From Bacteroidota bacterium (GTDB taxonomy: Bacteria; Bacteroidota; Bacteroidia; Flavobacteriales; Flavobacteriaceae), in contig JAJYTI010000103.1 of the NCBI GenBank assembly GCA_021793135.1, positions 1 through 7,780 of the forward strand: a DNA stretch of 7,780 nt. The letters are read 5' to 3'. A program made the position numbers and the translations under genes. The notes beneath the pieces were generated by a model. It was given only the letters and a program-made list of their open reading frames with translations, did not search any database and was not told the origin of the DNA. Numbering within the stretch: the first letter of the stretch is position 1; every line of letters starts with the position of its first letter. Positions 1 through 6,478 of the stretch are shown one piece after another.

Positions 1-603
1 CGTGAGAAAATGGCCGAAGCACCGTTCAATTTAGAGGATTACAAAAAAGCATTGGATATCGATGCGGTATATGGTGAAAAAGGTTATACTACCGATGAAC
101 GTGCTTCTATACGTCCTACTTTAGATGTAAATGGAATTTGGGGTGGCTATACAGGTGAAGGAGCTAAAACAGTTATACCAAGTAAAGCTTATGCAAAAAT
201 AAGCATGCGTTTAGTACCAAATCAAAACTGGGAGAAAATTACAGAGCTATTTAAAAAACATTTCGAATCTATCGCTCCAAAAGGTGTTACTGTAGAAGTG
301 AAGCCACATCATGGCGGTCAAGCTTATGTTACTCCAATTGATCATATAGGTTACAAAGCTGCGGAGAAAGCTTATGAAGATACCTTTGGCAAAACTCCTA
401 TTCCACAGCGAAGTGGTGGAAGTATTCCAATTGTAGCATTATTTGAAGAAGAACTAGAGAGCAAAGCTATTTTAATGGGCTTCGGACTAGCTAGCGATGC
501 TATTCACTCTCCTAACGAACACTTTGGTGTATGGAACTTCTTAAAAGGAATTGAAACGATTCCTCACTTCTTCCAGCATTTTACAGAAATGAGCAAGAAA
601 TAA
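1..603 (+). CDS. M20 family metallopeptidase (carnosinase/CNDP-type dipeptidase), C-terminal part
   Basis: The gene is cut by the left window edge; the frame is open from base 1 and the ATG at 10 is internal, so about 200 C-terminal residues are visible. M20 enzymes of the CNDP/dipeptidase branch hydrolyse short peptides with a two-metal centre. Counting from that ATG, residues about 38-110 look like the lid/dimerisation domain, with GAKTVIPSKAYAKISMRLVP closely resembling the same stretch of mammalian CNDP2. The tail of the catalytic domain follows: RSGGSIPIV (about 134-142) and the segment with HSPNEHF (about 166-172), whose first His matches the last metal ligand of the family (AHSQNE in CNDP2). 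The other metal ligands and any signal peptide lie outside the window. It is the only plus-strand gene and ends 21 bases before a hairpin terminator. The family call is firm; the exact substrate is not known. Confidence 0.93.
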   Translation, partial: REKMAEAPFNLEDYKKALDIDAVYGEKGYTTDERASIRPTLDVNGIWGGYTGEGAKTVIPSKAYAKISMRLVPNQNWEKITELFKKHFESIAPKGVTVEVKPHHGGQAYVTPIDHIGYKAAEKAYEDTFGKTPIPQRSGGSIPIVALFEEELESKAILMGFGLASDAIHSPNEHFGVWNFLKGIETIPHFFQHFTEMSKK

Positions 604-624
604 TTTCCTAAAGGATATATAACG

Positions 625-656
625 AAAAAAGTCCACTACCTATAGTGGACTTTTTT
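625..656. terminator. Bidirectional intrinsic terminator between convergent genes
   Basis: GTCCACTA (631-638) pairs perfectly with TAGTGGAC (643-650) around the 4-base loop CCTA. The stem is flanked by six A (625-630) and six T (651-656), which can extend it to 14 pairs. A T tract follows the stem on either strand, so it can end the peptidase transcript from the left and the lipoprotein transcript from the right, whose stop lies 18 bases away. It is the only clear intrinsic terminator in the window. Confidence 0.9.
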
Positions 657-673
657 CATTTGAAACTACCAGT

Positions 674-1084
674 CTAATTTTTTGAATAGGTCGCTGTTTT
701 CTCTATCCAAATTATGGTATTCTCCTGCTCTTTCTCAAAACTATAAGTTACTTCATCGTACGGAAAATAGAAAGTAATACTATACAAATCCTCCTCTATT
801 ACTTCTTCTGTCTCTACATGATGCCCAGCATTCTGGTATCCTTCAACTTGTCGACGCTGACTAATAATCACATCGTTTTTTATCATTACAACATCGTCAC
901 TAGAGAAAATCCATTGCTCTACCTCTGTACTATCTTCTAATGCATTCCACGCTCCTATAATCCATTCTGGTGGATTAATATATCTAATCTGCTCTTCATT
1001 AGAGTCGGAATCCGATTCTGAAGAACATGCAAATAATAAAAAAGTAGAAAAAATAAGAATCGATAAGAATTTTCGCATAAGCAT
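674..1084 (-). CDS. Small lipoprotein of unknown function, possibly lipocalin-like
   Basis: The 136-residue product starts with a lipoprotein signal peptide: a basic n-region (MRK), a hydrophobic core and a lipobox ending LLFAC with Cys20. After the cysteine comes a serine/acidic tract (SSESDSDSNEE), which resembles the export signals that send flavobacterial lipoproteins to the cell surface; surface location is inference. The mature part is rich in predicted beta strand, with PEWIIGAW near residues 39-46 followed by EQWIFSSDDVV. That resembles the opening of small lipocalin-like domains in Bacteroidota, but I do not recognise a named family. The start may be the ATG at 1084 or the in-frame ATG at 1078, which gives the more typical MRKF signal peptide. 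A -7-like element lies 16 bases upstream of the first ATG, so the gene is probably its own transcription unit. Confidence 0.8.
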   Translation of the reverse strand: MLMRKFLSILIFSTFLLFACSSESDSDSNEEQIRYINPPEWIIGAWNALEDSTEVEQWIFSSDDVVMIKNDVIISQRRQVEGYQNAGHHVETEEVIEEDLYSITFYFPYDEVTYSFEKEQENTIIWIEKTATYSKN

Positions 1085-1100
1085 AGGTTTATAAGTCTTA

Positions 1101-1108
1101 CAAATATA
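1101..1108 (-). promoter_or_regulatory. Candidate -7 element (TATATTTG) for the small lipoprotein gene
   Basis: On the minus strand the sequence reads TATATTTG, a full match to the Bacteroidota -7 consensus TAnnTTTG. The nearest upstream TTG that could act as a -33 element is about 25 bases away, longer than the usual 17-23. The leader would be only around ten bases. It lies in the 35-base gap after the YdjM-like gene. Confidence 0.45.
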
Positions 1109-1119
1109 TTCCGATTTAT

Positions 1120-2121
1120 CTAGATTTGCTTACCAAGTAACCTGTTCCATAAATCGGACATCATTTTTTTAGCATCCTCTCTATCTTTTACTTCTTCGGT
1201 AATCAAGACGCCATCTTCTGTAGGTTTTAATAAAAAACTAAAAGCATATTTATCTCCATCTTGCCTTACACTTATCATCCCAAATCGCAAATCATTTAAA
1301 TATAAGTCTCCTTGTTTTTCCGACACGGTATATTTATTTTCGGTCACTTTAATCAACCGCTGCACATCTTTATTGTCTTTTAAATCGGATAACAACTCGT
1401 GATTTTTAGGATGCGAGTAAAATACAATAGGCTCTGTATCAAAAAAAGAATAATCTCCGATTAAAAAAGCGTCTTCGGTTTCTACATTTGCAGTCCAAAG
1501 AATGGTATTCATAGGACTAGGTTTTGTTTGAACAGAAGTGTATGTAATATTCTGTTGTTCTAAGGCTTTTATAAACTTATCGTAAGTAACAAATTTCAAA
1601 ATAATGGTAAGTAACATGTAAGCACTACTTATGCCAATTCCCCACCAATTATACCTTAATCTTTTTATAGAACCTGCGGGTGAACGCCAAGCTAACCATA
1701 AGAAAACAGCAAACGGAATGGTATAAAGCGGATCGATAACAAAAATATTCCTAAAGGAGATTTGATATCCGAAGGGCCAGAAAATTTGTGTTCCCCAACT
1801 AGTATGTGCATCCAACCAAGAATGTGTAATAAAACCCAAAAAGAATAGCCAGGACCATTGTTTCCAATTAGCTCGTTTTTCCCATAGAGAAACAAGCCAA
1901 CCAAAAAGCAATCCACCCAATACAGAAAATAAAAGAGAATGCGTTAATCCTCGATGGATTTCCAATGCGGTAACCGTATCTACAAAATAACCACTCAGTA
2001 CATCTAAATCTGGAATTGTACCAGCAATTGCACCATAAAGCATCGCTTTATTTCCTACTCGTCTTCCTAATGCAGCTTCGCCAACGGCAGCACCTAAAAC
2101 TATTTGCGTAAACGAATCCAT
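1120..2121 (-). CDS. YdjM-type membrane-bound metal-dependent hydrolase
   Basis: The protein has 333 residues and belongs to the YdjM/DUF457-like family of inner-membrane proteins annotated as metal-dependent hydrolases; in E. coli ydjM is a LexA-regulated gene whose reaction is not established. The conserved N-terminal half is clear: DSFTQIVLGAAVGEAALG at residues 2-19, PDLD at 37-40, HRGLTHSLLF at 56-65 and THSWLDAHTSWG at 99-110. The paired His and Asp residues are the likely metal ligands. Hydrophobic segments near 62-80, 86-101, 128-146 and 160-177 suggest a multi-pass membrane protein. Residues from about 180 to the end form a mostly soluble extension that I do not recognise and that the shorter YdjM-like proteins lack. 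Its ATG shares one base with the stop of the MutS-like gene (TAATG), so the two are probably translationally coupled. No substrate can be assigned. Confidence 0.85.
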   Translation of the reverse strand: MDSFTQIVLGAAVGEAALGRRVGNKAMLYGAIAGTIPDLDVLSGYFVDTVTALEIHRGLTHSLLFSVLGGLLFGWLVSLWEKRANWKQWSWLFFLGFITHSWLDAHTSWGTQIFWPFGYQISFRNIFVIDPLYTIPFAVFLWLAWRSPAGSIKRLRYNWWGIGISSAYMLLTIILKFVTYDKFIKALEQQNITYTSVQTKPSPMNTILWTANVETEDAFLIGDYSFFDTEPIVFYSHPKNHELLSDLKDNKDVQRLIKVTENKYTVSEKQGDLYLNDLRFGMISVRQDGDKYAFSFLLKPTEDGVLITEEVKDREDAKKMMSDLWNRLLGKQI

Positions 2122-3896
2122 TAATCTACGATTTTCATTTTCTCCAATAAGAAAGTAGCATTTCTATCGCTGCATATTCCCGGCTTCAATCGGTAATCAA
2201 AATAGAGCTCGTCATCTTTTATCTGTGTGTCAAAAAAATAATTTTTAACTTGTGGCATTTCATCTGCTATCGCGCATAAACTTAAATCATGTGTTGCAAC
2301 CATACCTGTAGCATGCATAGCGACAAGTTTTTTTATAAATCGGATAGATCCGTTCGCTTTATCCGTGCTGTTGGTTCCTTTTAAAATTTCATCTAGGATT
2401 ACAAAGCACTTTCGGTTTTCTAAATTATCTACTATAAATCGTAAACGTTTCAGTTCTGCAAAAAAGTAAGAAGTTTCTTCTTCAAGAGAGTCGGTGGTTC
2501 GCATACTAGTTAGCAAAGGAATAGGTTGATACACTACCTCATCGGCTCGAATAGGCAACCCAATATTAGCCATAAGTATCGCTAAAGAGACCGATCGTAA
2601 GAACGTACTTTTTCCTGCCATGTTTGCTCCAGTAATTATCAAAAACTCCGCATTACCAATTTCTACATCACTTGGCACAGCTTCTTTTTGCAATAATAAC
2701 GGATGGCAGAGGGATTTTGCCTTAAATGTAATCTCTTTATCCGCAATTTTTGGATATGTATATTCTGGATGATTATATGCAAAATTTGATAGACTATTTT
2801 GTGCTTCAAAATAATCGGTTACTTCCAACCAAGCTTCTACTCTCGATGCATTCTGATTTATCCATTGCTCTACGGGGTAACTCATCCATAAATCATACAG
2901 AAACCAACCATTACCAAACACTTTTACTATTAAATTACTACCATGCTCTAAGTTTTGAAGTCTTCTAGCTAAGATTGCAATTTCTTTAGATGCCGTAACA
3001 TTCTTGTCTTGTTGAAGAATGCTTTGCTTTTCCTTTAAAATATCCGATGTAAAATCGGCTTGCTCTATTTGTTCTAAAAGCTGTGCATAGTAAGCCAGCA
3101 ATTCATGATTCTTAGATAGCTTATCGGAAAGTTCACCTACACCTTTTTGAAATCGGGTAGTAAATACAAAGCCAAAAATAAGCCAACCTACAAAGAGGTA
3201 AACTCCCACAATTTCTTGTGCAAACAACACAATGATTACCATACTTACAAGTGCAAATAGTTTAGGTAACCATTTAAAATATGACTTAGTAAATTTCTCA
3301 TAATTTGCAAACCATGAGATTAAAGCAGCCACGGTAACTTCGGAGTCGATTAAAGATGCAGTAGTCATAAAGTTTTGTCGCCACTCAGATTTTTCAGCTA
3401 GCTCTTTAACTACTTCTTGCTTTGCAACAACCTCATCGGTATTATTTGCTTTAAGTAATTTTGCTAAGTAGGCTTCTCCTTCTTGTGTTTGAGTTCGGTT
3501 AAGAAATTGAAAAAAAGATCGAACACCGAATAAATCGATATCCTCGCTATACGCATGTAGAGCATCTCGATGTTTCTCGCCAGTTGCAAATGCACTATAA
3601 TCTCCTTCCAATGCTTTTAACTCTAATTCATTTATCTTAATACGCTGTAATGCATATCGTTCGGCAGCTTTCTTTTTGCCATACCAACCTAAAAGCCATA
3701 AAAACACCACTAATAAAGGAACTCCAGTTAATAGGATATATAACGGATGGTCTAAAAAATAAAAAACGGAAGTAACAATAAGTATAAAAGCAAGTAGCCT
3801 AGCAAGACTAATTCCGAGTAATTGTTTACGAATACGCTTGCGATTAGCTTTATATATTTCAGATTGTTGTTTGTAAAATTCTTTTGCTGTTGACAT
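2121..3896 (-). CDS. Membrane-anchored MutS-like ATPase
   Basis: The 591-residue protein carries the MutS ATPase domain at its C-terminus: Walker A GANMAGKST at 423-431, Walker B CFVILDE at 497-503 followed by KGTNSTD, and the H-loop THDLSL at 535-540. The region around DLFGVRSFFQFLNRTQTQEG (121-140) matches the start of the MutS core/lever part. The N-terminal mismatch-binding and connector domains of true MutS are absent, and so is the C-terminal Smr nuclease of MutS2. Instead there are hydrophobic hairpins at about 31-48 with 52-72, and at about 209-228 with 230-248, which predict a membrane anchor. Bacteroidota genomes often label such proteins simply as mismatch repair MutS; the domain content argues against that role. 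The gene overlaps the following YdjM-like gene by one base. A -7-like element lies 15 bases before its ATG, so transcription may begin here. Confidence 0.88.
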   Translation of the reverse strand: MSTAKEFYKQQSEIYKANRKRIRKQLLGISLARLLAFILIVTSVFYFLDHPLYILLTGVPLLVVFLWLLGWYGKKKAAERYALQRIKINELELKALEGDYSAFATGEKHRDALHAYSEDIDLFGVRSFFQFLNRTQTQEGEAYLAKLLKANNTDEVVAKQEVVKELAEKSEWRQNFMTTASLIDSEVTVAALISWFANYEKFTKSYFKWLPKLFALVSMVIIVLFAQEIVGVYLFVGWLIFGFVFTTRFQKGVGELSDKLSKNHELLAYYAQLLEQIEQADFTSDILKEKQSILQQDKNVTASKEIAILARRLQNLEHGSNLIVKVFGNGWFLYDLWMSYPVEQWINQNASRVEAWLEVTDYFEAQNSLSNFAYNHPEYTYPKIADKEITFKAKSLCHPLLLQKEAVPSDVEIGNAEFLIITGANMAGKSTFLRSVSLAILMANIGLPIRADEVVYQPIPLLTSMRTTDSLEEETSYFFAELKRLRFIVDNLENRKCFVILDEILKGTNSTDKANGSIRFIKKLVAMHATGMVATHDLSLCAIADEMPQVKNYFFDTQIKDDELYFDYRLKPGICSDRNATFLLEKMKIVD

Positions 3897-3911
3897 AAAA
3901 GAGTATTTCTA

Positions 3912-3919
3912 CAAAGCTA
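3912..3919 (-). promoter_or_regulatory. Candidate -7 element (TAGCTTTG) for the MutS-like/YdjM-like operon
   Basis: The minus strand reads TAGCTTTG, matching TAnnTTTG, with 15 bases between it and the ATG at 3896. A TTA, one mismatch from the -33 TTG, lies 19 bases upstream, a normal spacing. The leader would be about ten bases long. This supports a separate start of transcription after the cyclase gene. Confidence 0.45.
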
Positions 3920-3936
3920 AGCAAATCTCTATTGGA

Positions 3937-3961
3937 AATAAGTGTTAGAAATCCACTTATT
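3937..3961. repeat. Inverted repeat between the cyclase and MutS-like genes
   Basis: AATAAGTG (3937-3944) and CACTTATT (3954-3961) form a perfect 8-base inverted repeat around a 9-base spacer, starting 3 bases after the cyclase stop in the direction of transcription. There is no T tract after it on the minus strand, so it is at best a weak terminator or an mRNA 3'-end hairpin. It also covers the -33 region of the candidate MutS-like promoter, so an operator is possible. The AT-rich arms leave chance as a real alternative. Confidence 0.35.
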
Positions 3962-3964
3962 GGA

Positions 3965-4699
3965 TTACAAGAACGGATATAATATTGGTTTACTTGGGCT
4001 AGCATCATTTTCAAACGGTGCGATAAGCAAGTTCAAGAGGTATGCGCCATCTTCTACTTCATTAGGCACAAATATCATTTCGGTTATTGTACAATCGTAT
4101 CGAGGGTTTTCTGGATAACGCCAAAACGCCTTGTGAGCTAATAATTTTCCACCATCTTTTTCTTTATCTACCGAAGGTAAATCGATTAAAAGATGTTTCA
4201 CACCAATTTCTGCTAAATATGCCGCGGCAGACTCTTCTAGGTATGGCCAATTTGTTCCAGTATAATTTCGCTCTAACTTGTTTTTTGTATTCGGAATAGT
4301 ACGAACAACTAATGCCGTGGGTTTGGCACCTTTCATCGCACTCATCAATTGTTTTTTTGAAATACGATAATCCTTCCCAAAATTTTCTGGAACCACAGAA
4401 ATTACTTCGGCACAAAAAACAAATTCTTTTAAAAGTTGGTTTATAGAATAAAATTCTGGAGTGATATGCCCTATACATTCTGTATGTGTGCCATGACCAT
4501 GTGGGCTAAATTCTATGGTATTGAAGTTTACCGATGCACCTTCTGTCACCTTACCCACCCAATCTCCTAACTTTATAGGTTTAATTATGGGTTGTTCTAC
4601 TCCCCAAGCCAAGGGGTTGCTCGGAGATGCTTGTAAAGGAATGGACAAATCAAAATTCCGAGATAAATCTACTGTAAGGATTTTTCCGTTTAGTTTCAT
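3965..4699 (-). CDS. Cyclase/kynurenine-formamidase-family metal hydrolase
   Basis: The protein belongs to the cyclase family, which includes the bacterial arylformamidase KynB; members are cytoplasmic metal-dependent hydrolases acting mostly on amides or lactones. Counting from the ATG at 4699 (244 residues), the metal motif is HGHGTHTECIGH at 67-78. The usual form is HxGTHxDxPxH, so here Glu replaces the bridging Asp and the first His is shifted by one. Further on, LLIDLPSVD is typical of the family, and AHKAFW and TITEMIF supply a His and a Glu that could complete the site, like the late His and Glu ligands of KynB. A GTG at 4711 would add four residues; the ATG is preferred because it begins directly at MKLNGKI. 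The gene lies 81 bases after hemW and 68 before the MutS-like gene. No kynurenine-pathway gene is nearby, so the substrate is open. Confidence 0.85.
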   Translation of the reverse strand: MKLNGKILTVDLSRNFDLSIPLQASPSNPLAWGVEQPIIKPIKLGDWVGKVTEGASVNFNTIEFSPHGHGTHTECIGHITPEFYSINQLLKEFVFCAEVISVVPENFGKDYRISKKQLMSAMKGAKPTALVVRTIPNTKNKLERNYTGTNWPYLEESAAAYLAEIGVKHLLIDLPSVDKEKDGGKLLAHKAFWRYPENPRYDCTITEMIFVPNEVEDGAYLLNLLIAPFENDASPSKPILYPFL

Positions 4700-4780
4700 G
4701 GATGCTTTCACGGTATGATTTTTTTAGAAATTCATTCGTAAATTTAGGAATTAATATGCAATAAACTATAAATTTAACTA

Positions 4781-5902
4781 TTACACATAAAATAAATCAC
4801 CAGACATACCATCAGTCTGAAATCTACCTTCTTCTGTAACACGCATATAATTTCCTGCTATTTCTAATCTTCCTGCTTGCAAATGCATTTTTGCTTGTTC
4901 TAAAGCATATTGATATAATTCGTTACCGAATCTTTGTTTTAAAACTTCTAAAGACATTCCTTTTAGGGTACGAAAGCGAGTCATAACATATTCGTTATAT
5001 TGATCAAACACCGATAGCTCTTCACATTCTAGTGCCAACTCTCCTGCTTCTAGTTTTTTAGCATAGAGGAGGTTATTTGCTATATTCCAACATCTTTGCT
5101 TACCATTATATCCATGCGCTCCTGGCCCTATTCCTAAGTATGTTCTACCAGACCAATATGCCATATTGTTCTGTGAATAATAACCTGTTTTGGAGAAATT
5201 AGAAAACTCATAATTCTGGTAATTTGCCTCTTTAGCTTTTCGTTGCAAAATACGATAATGCGCATAAGCATGATCATCCTCAACTTTAGGACTTTTTTTC
5301 TTGTCTATAAATCGTTCTAAAGCAGTGTCTGGTTCTACAGTTAAGGCATAAAAAGAAATATGAGGTATTTTTAGCCGAAATGCCGTATCTAAAGTCTGCT
5401 CCCAACGCTTATTGTCCATTTGCGGAATCCCGTAAATTAAATCTATAGTAATATTAGGGAAGTATTTTTTTGCGAGGTGTAAGCTACTCATAGCCTCTGA
5501 TGCATTATGCGCACGATTCATCCAAACTAAATCTGCATCATAAAAAGACTGCACCCCTATACTCAATCTATTGATAGGCGTTTTTGCAAGCATTTGCAAC
5601 TTTTCCTCTGTTAAGTCATCAGGATTTGTTTCTATTGTAATCTCTGCGTCTTCGGCAATTTTATAATGTTCTGATATTATTTGAAAAAGATAGTTTAGCT
5701 CTTCTTCATTTAATAAACTAGGAGTTCCTCCTCCAAAGTAAATAGTCTTTGCTTCTCCTTGTAATTCGTCTTTACGTAAGATGAGTTCCTTTCCAATGGC
5801 TTTTACCAAACGGACTTTATGCTTGAGAGTAGTAGAGAAATGATAATTACAATAGTGACAAGCTTGTTTGCAAAACGGGATGTGAATATAGATTCCAAAC
5901 AT
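4781..5902 (-). CDS. hemW: Radical SAM heme chaperone HemW
   Basis: HemW is a cytoplasmic radical-SAM protein that binds heme and is thought to deliver it to respiratory enzymes; it was long misnamed as oxygen-independent coproporphyrinogen oxidase (HemN). The 373-residue length fits the family. The [4Fe-4S] motif is IPFCKQACHYC with Cys11, Cys15 and Cys18. It lacks the extra cysteine two residues on (CxxxCxxCxC) that HemN has, with Asn-Tyr following instead. Other family motifs are FGGGTPS (56-62), ETNPDDLT (91-98), RLSIGVQSF (112-120), IDLIYGIP (153-160), HISFYALTVEP (181-191) and YLGIGPGAHGY (255-265). The C-terminal winged-helix part is present to the end (GMSGDLF). The start lies 5 bases after the ruvC stop, so both genes are very likely on one transcript. 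The assignment as HemW instead of HemN is well supported by the cysteine pattern and the length. Confidence 0.95.
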   Translation of the reverse strand: MFGIYIHIPFCKQACHYCNYHFSTTLKHKVRLVKAIGKELILRKDELQGEAKTIYFGGGTPSLLNEEELNYLFQIISEHYKIAEDAEITIETNPDDLTEEKLQMLAKTPINRLSIGVQSFYDADLVWMNRAHNASEAMSSLHLAKKYFPNITIDLIYGIPQMDNKRWEQTLDTAFRLKIPHISFYALTVEPDTALERFIDKKKSPKVEDDHAYAHYRILQRKAKEANYQNYEFSNFSKTGYYSQNNMAYWSGRTYLGIGPGAHGYNGKQRCWNIANNLLYAKKLEAGELALECEELSVFDQYNEYVMTRFRTLKGMSLEVLKQRFGNELYQYALEQAKMHLQAGRLEIAGNYMRVTEEGRFQTDGMSGDLFYV

Positions 5903-5907
5903 ATAAG

Positions 5908-6459
5908 TTAAACTATTCTATCTTCGTTCTGTTTTACAAAAGCACCCCAACCAGAATACGATTTTTTTCCAACGGATCTACCCGTGTTAAAAAAATGACA
6001 TACTGCAGCTGCAAGGCCATCGGTGCTATCTAAGTTTTTAGGTAGTTCTTTTAAATCTAATAAACTCTGCAACATTTTTGCTACCTGCATCTTACTAGCA
6101 TTTCCATTTCCGGTAATTGCCATTTTTATTTTCTTTGGGGCATATTCGGTTACTGGAATATCTCTCGATAATCCAGCTGCCATTGCAACACCTTGCGCAC
6201 GACCTAGTTTTAGCATAGACTGCACGTTCTTTCCAAAGAATGGTGCTTCTATGGCAATCTCATCTGGATGATGGGTTTCGATGAGTTCTATGGTTCTTTC
6301 AAAAATCAATCGCAAACGAACATAATGATCTGGGTATTTAGATAATTGTAATTCGTTAAGTTGTAGAAAAGACATTTTTTTATCTACTACACGTATTAAC
6401 CCAAACCCCATAATGGTAGTTCCAGGATCTATTCCTAAAATAATTCGTTCCTGTTTCAT
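5908..6459 (-). CDS. ruvC: Crossover junction endodeoxyribonuclease RuvC
   Basis: RuvC resolves Holliday junctions by paired nicking, working with the RuvAB branch-migration motor in recombinational repair. The 183-residue protein has the whole RNase H-like active site: Asp11 in LGIDPGTT, Glu71 in IAIEAPFFGKN, and Asp144 and Asp147 in NLDSTDGLAAAVCH, matching Asp7, Glu66, Asp138 and Asp141 of the E. coli enzyme. The segment KIKMAITGNGNASKMQV (110-126) corresponds to the conserved GNG-containing region of the family. The tail after residue 158 is somewhat longer and more basic, as is common in Bacteroidota. The start codon follows the stop of the TonB-like lipoprotein gene by 19 bases, and the stop precedes hemW by 5 bases. 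No ruvA or ruvB is in the window, and no LexA box can be recognised. Confidence 0.97.
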   Translation of the reverse strand: MKQERIILGIDPGTTIMGFGLIRVVDKKMSFLQLNELQLSKYPDHYVRLRLIFERTIELIETHHPDEIAIEAPFFGKNVQSMLKLGRAQGVAMAAGLSRDIPVTEYAPKKIKMAITGNGNASKMQVAKMLQSLLDLKELPKNLDSTDGLAAAVCHFFNTGRSVGKKSYSGWGAFVKQNEDRIV

Positions 6460-6478
6460 AATGGTAAAGATACGGCAA

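Noticed and set aside
1122..1132. AGATTTGCTTA, repeated in opposite orientation at 3918-3928
   Set aside because: An 11-base match in AT-rich sequence, one copy of it the coding end of the YdjM-like gene; no longer homology around it, so chance is the likely explanation.
1692..1916. 74-codon minus-strand open frame inside the YdjM-like gene
   Set aside because: It lies wholly within the conserved motifs of the YdjM-like gene in another frame, and its translation shows no domain or signal.
2750..2968. 72-codon plus-strand open frame opposite the MutS-like gene
   Set aside because: It is antisense to a well-supported coding sequence, with no recognisable product or promoter.
4087..4718. Three open frames overlapping the cyclase gene (plus 4087-4299, plus 4515-4718, minus 4164-4478)
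   Set aside because: All are shadows of the cyclase reading frame, which holds the family motifs; none has a plausible protein composition.
4739..4746. TAAATTTA as a -7 element for the cyclase gene
   Set aside because: The last base misses the consensus, the sequence is a palindrome in AT-rich DNA, and the only TTG nearby is 12 bases away, too close for a -33 element.
6023..6271. 82-codon plus-strand open frame opposite ruvC
   Set aside because: It is antisense to catalytic ruvC codons, and its hydrophobic, Phe-rich translation is typical of a reversed coding frame.
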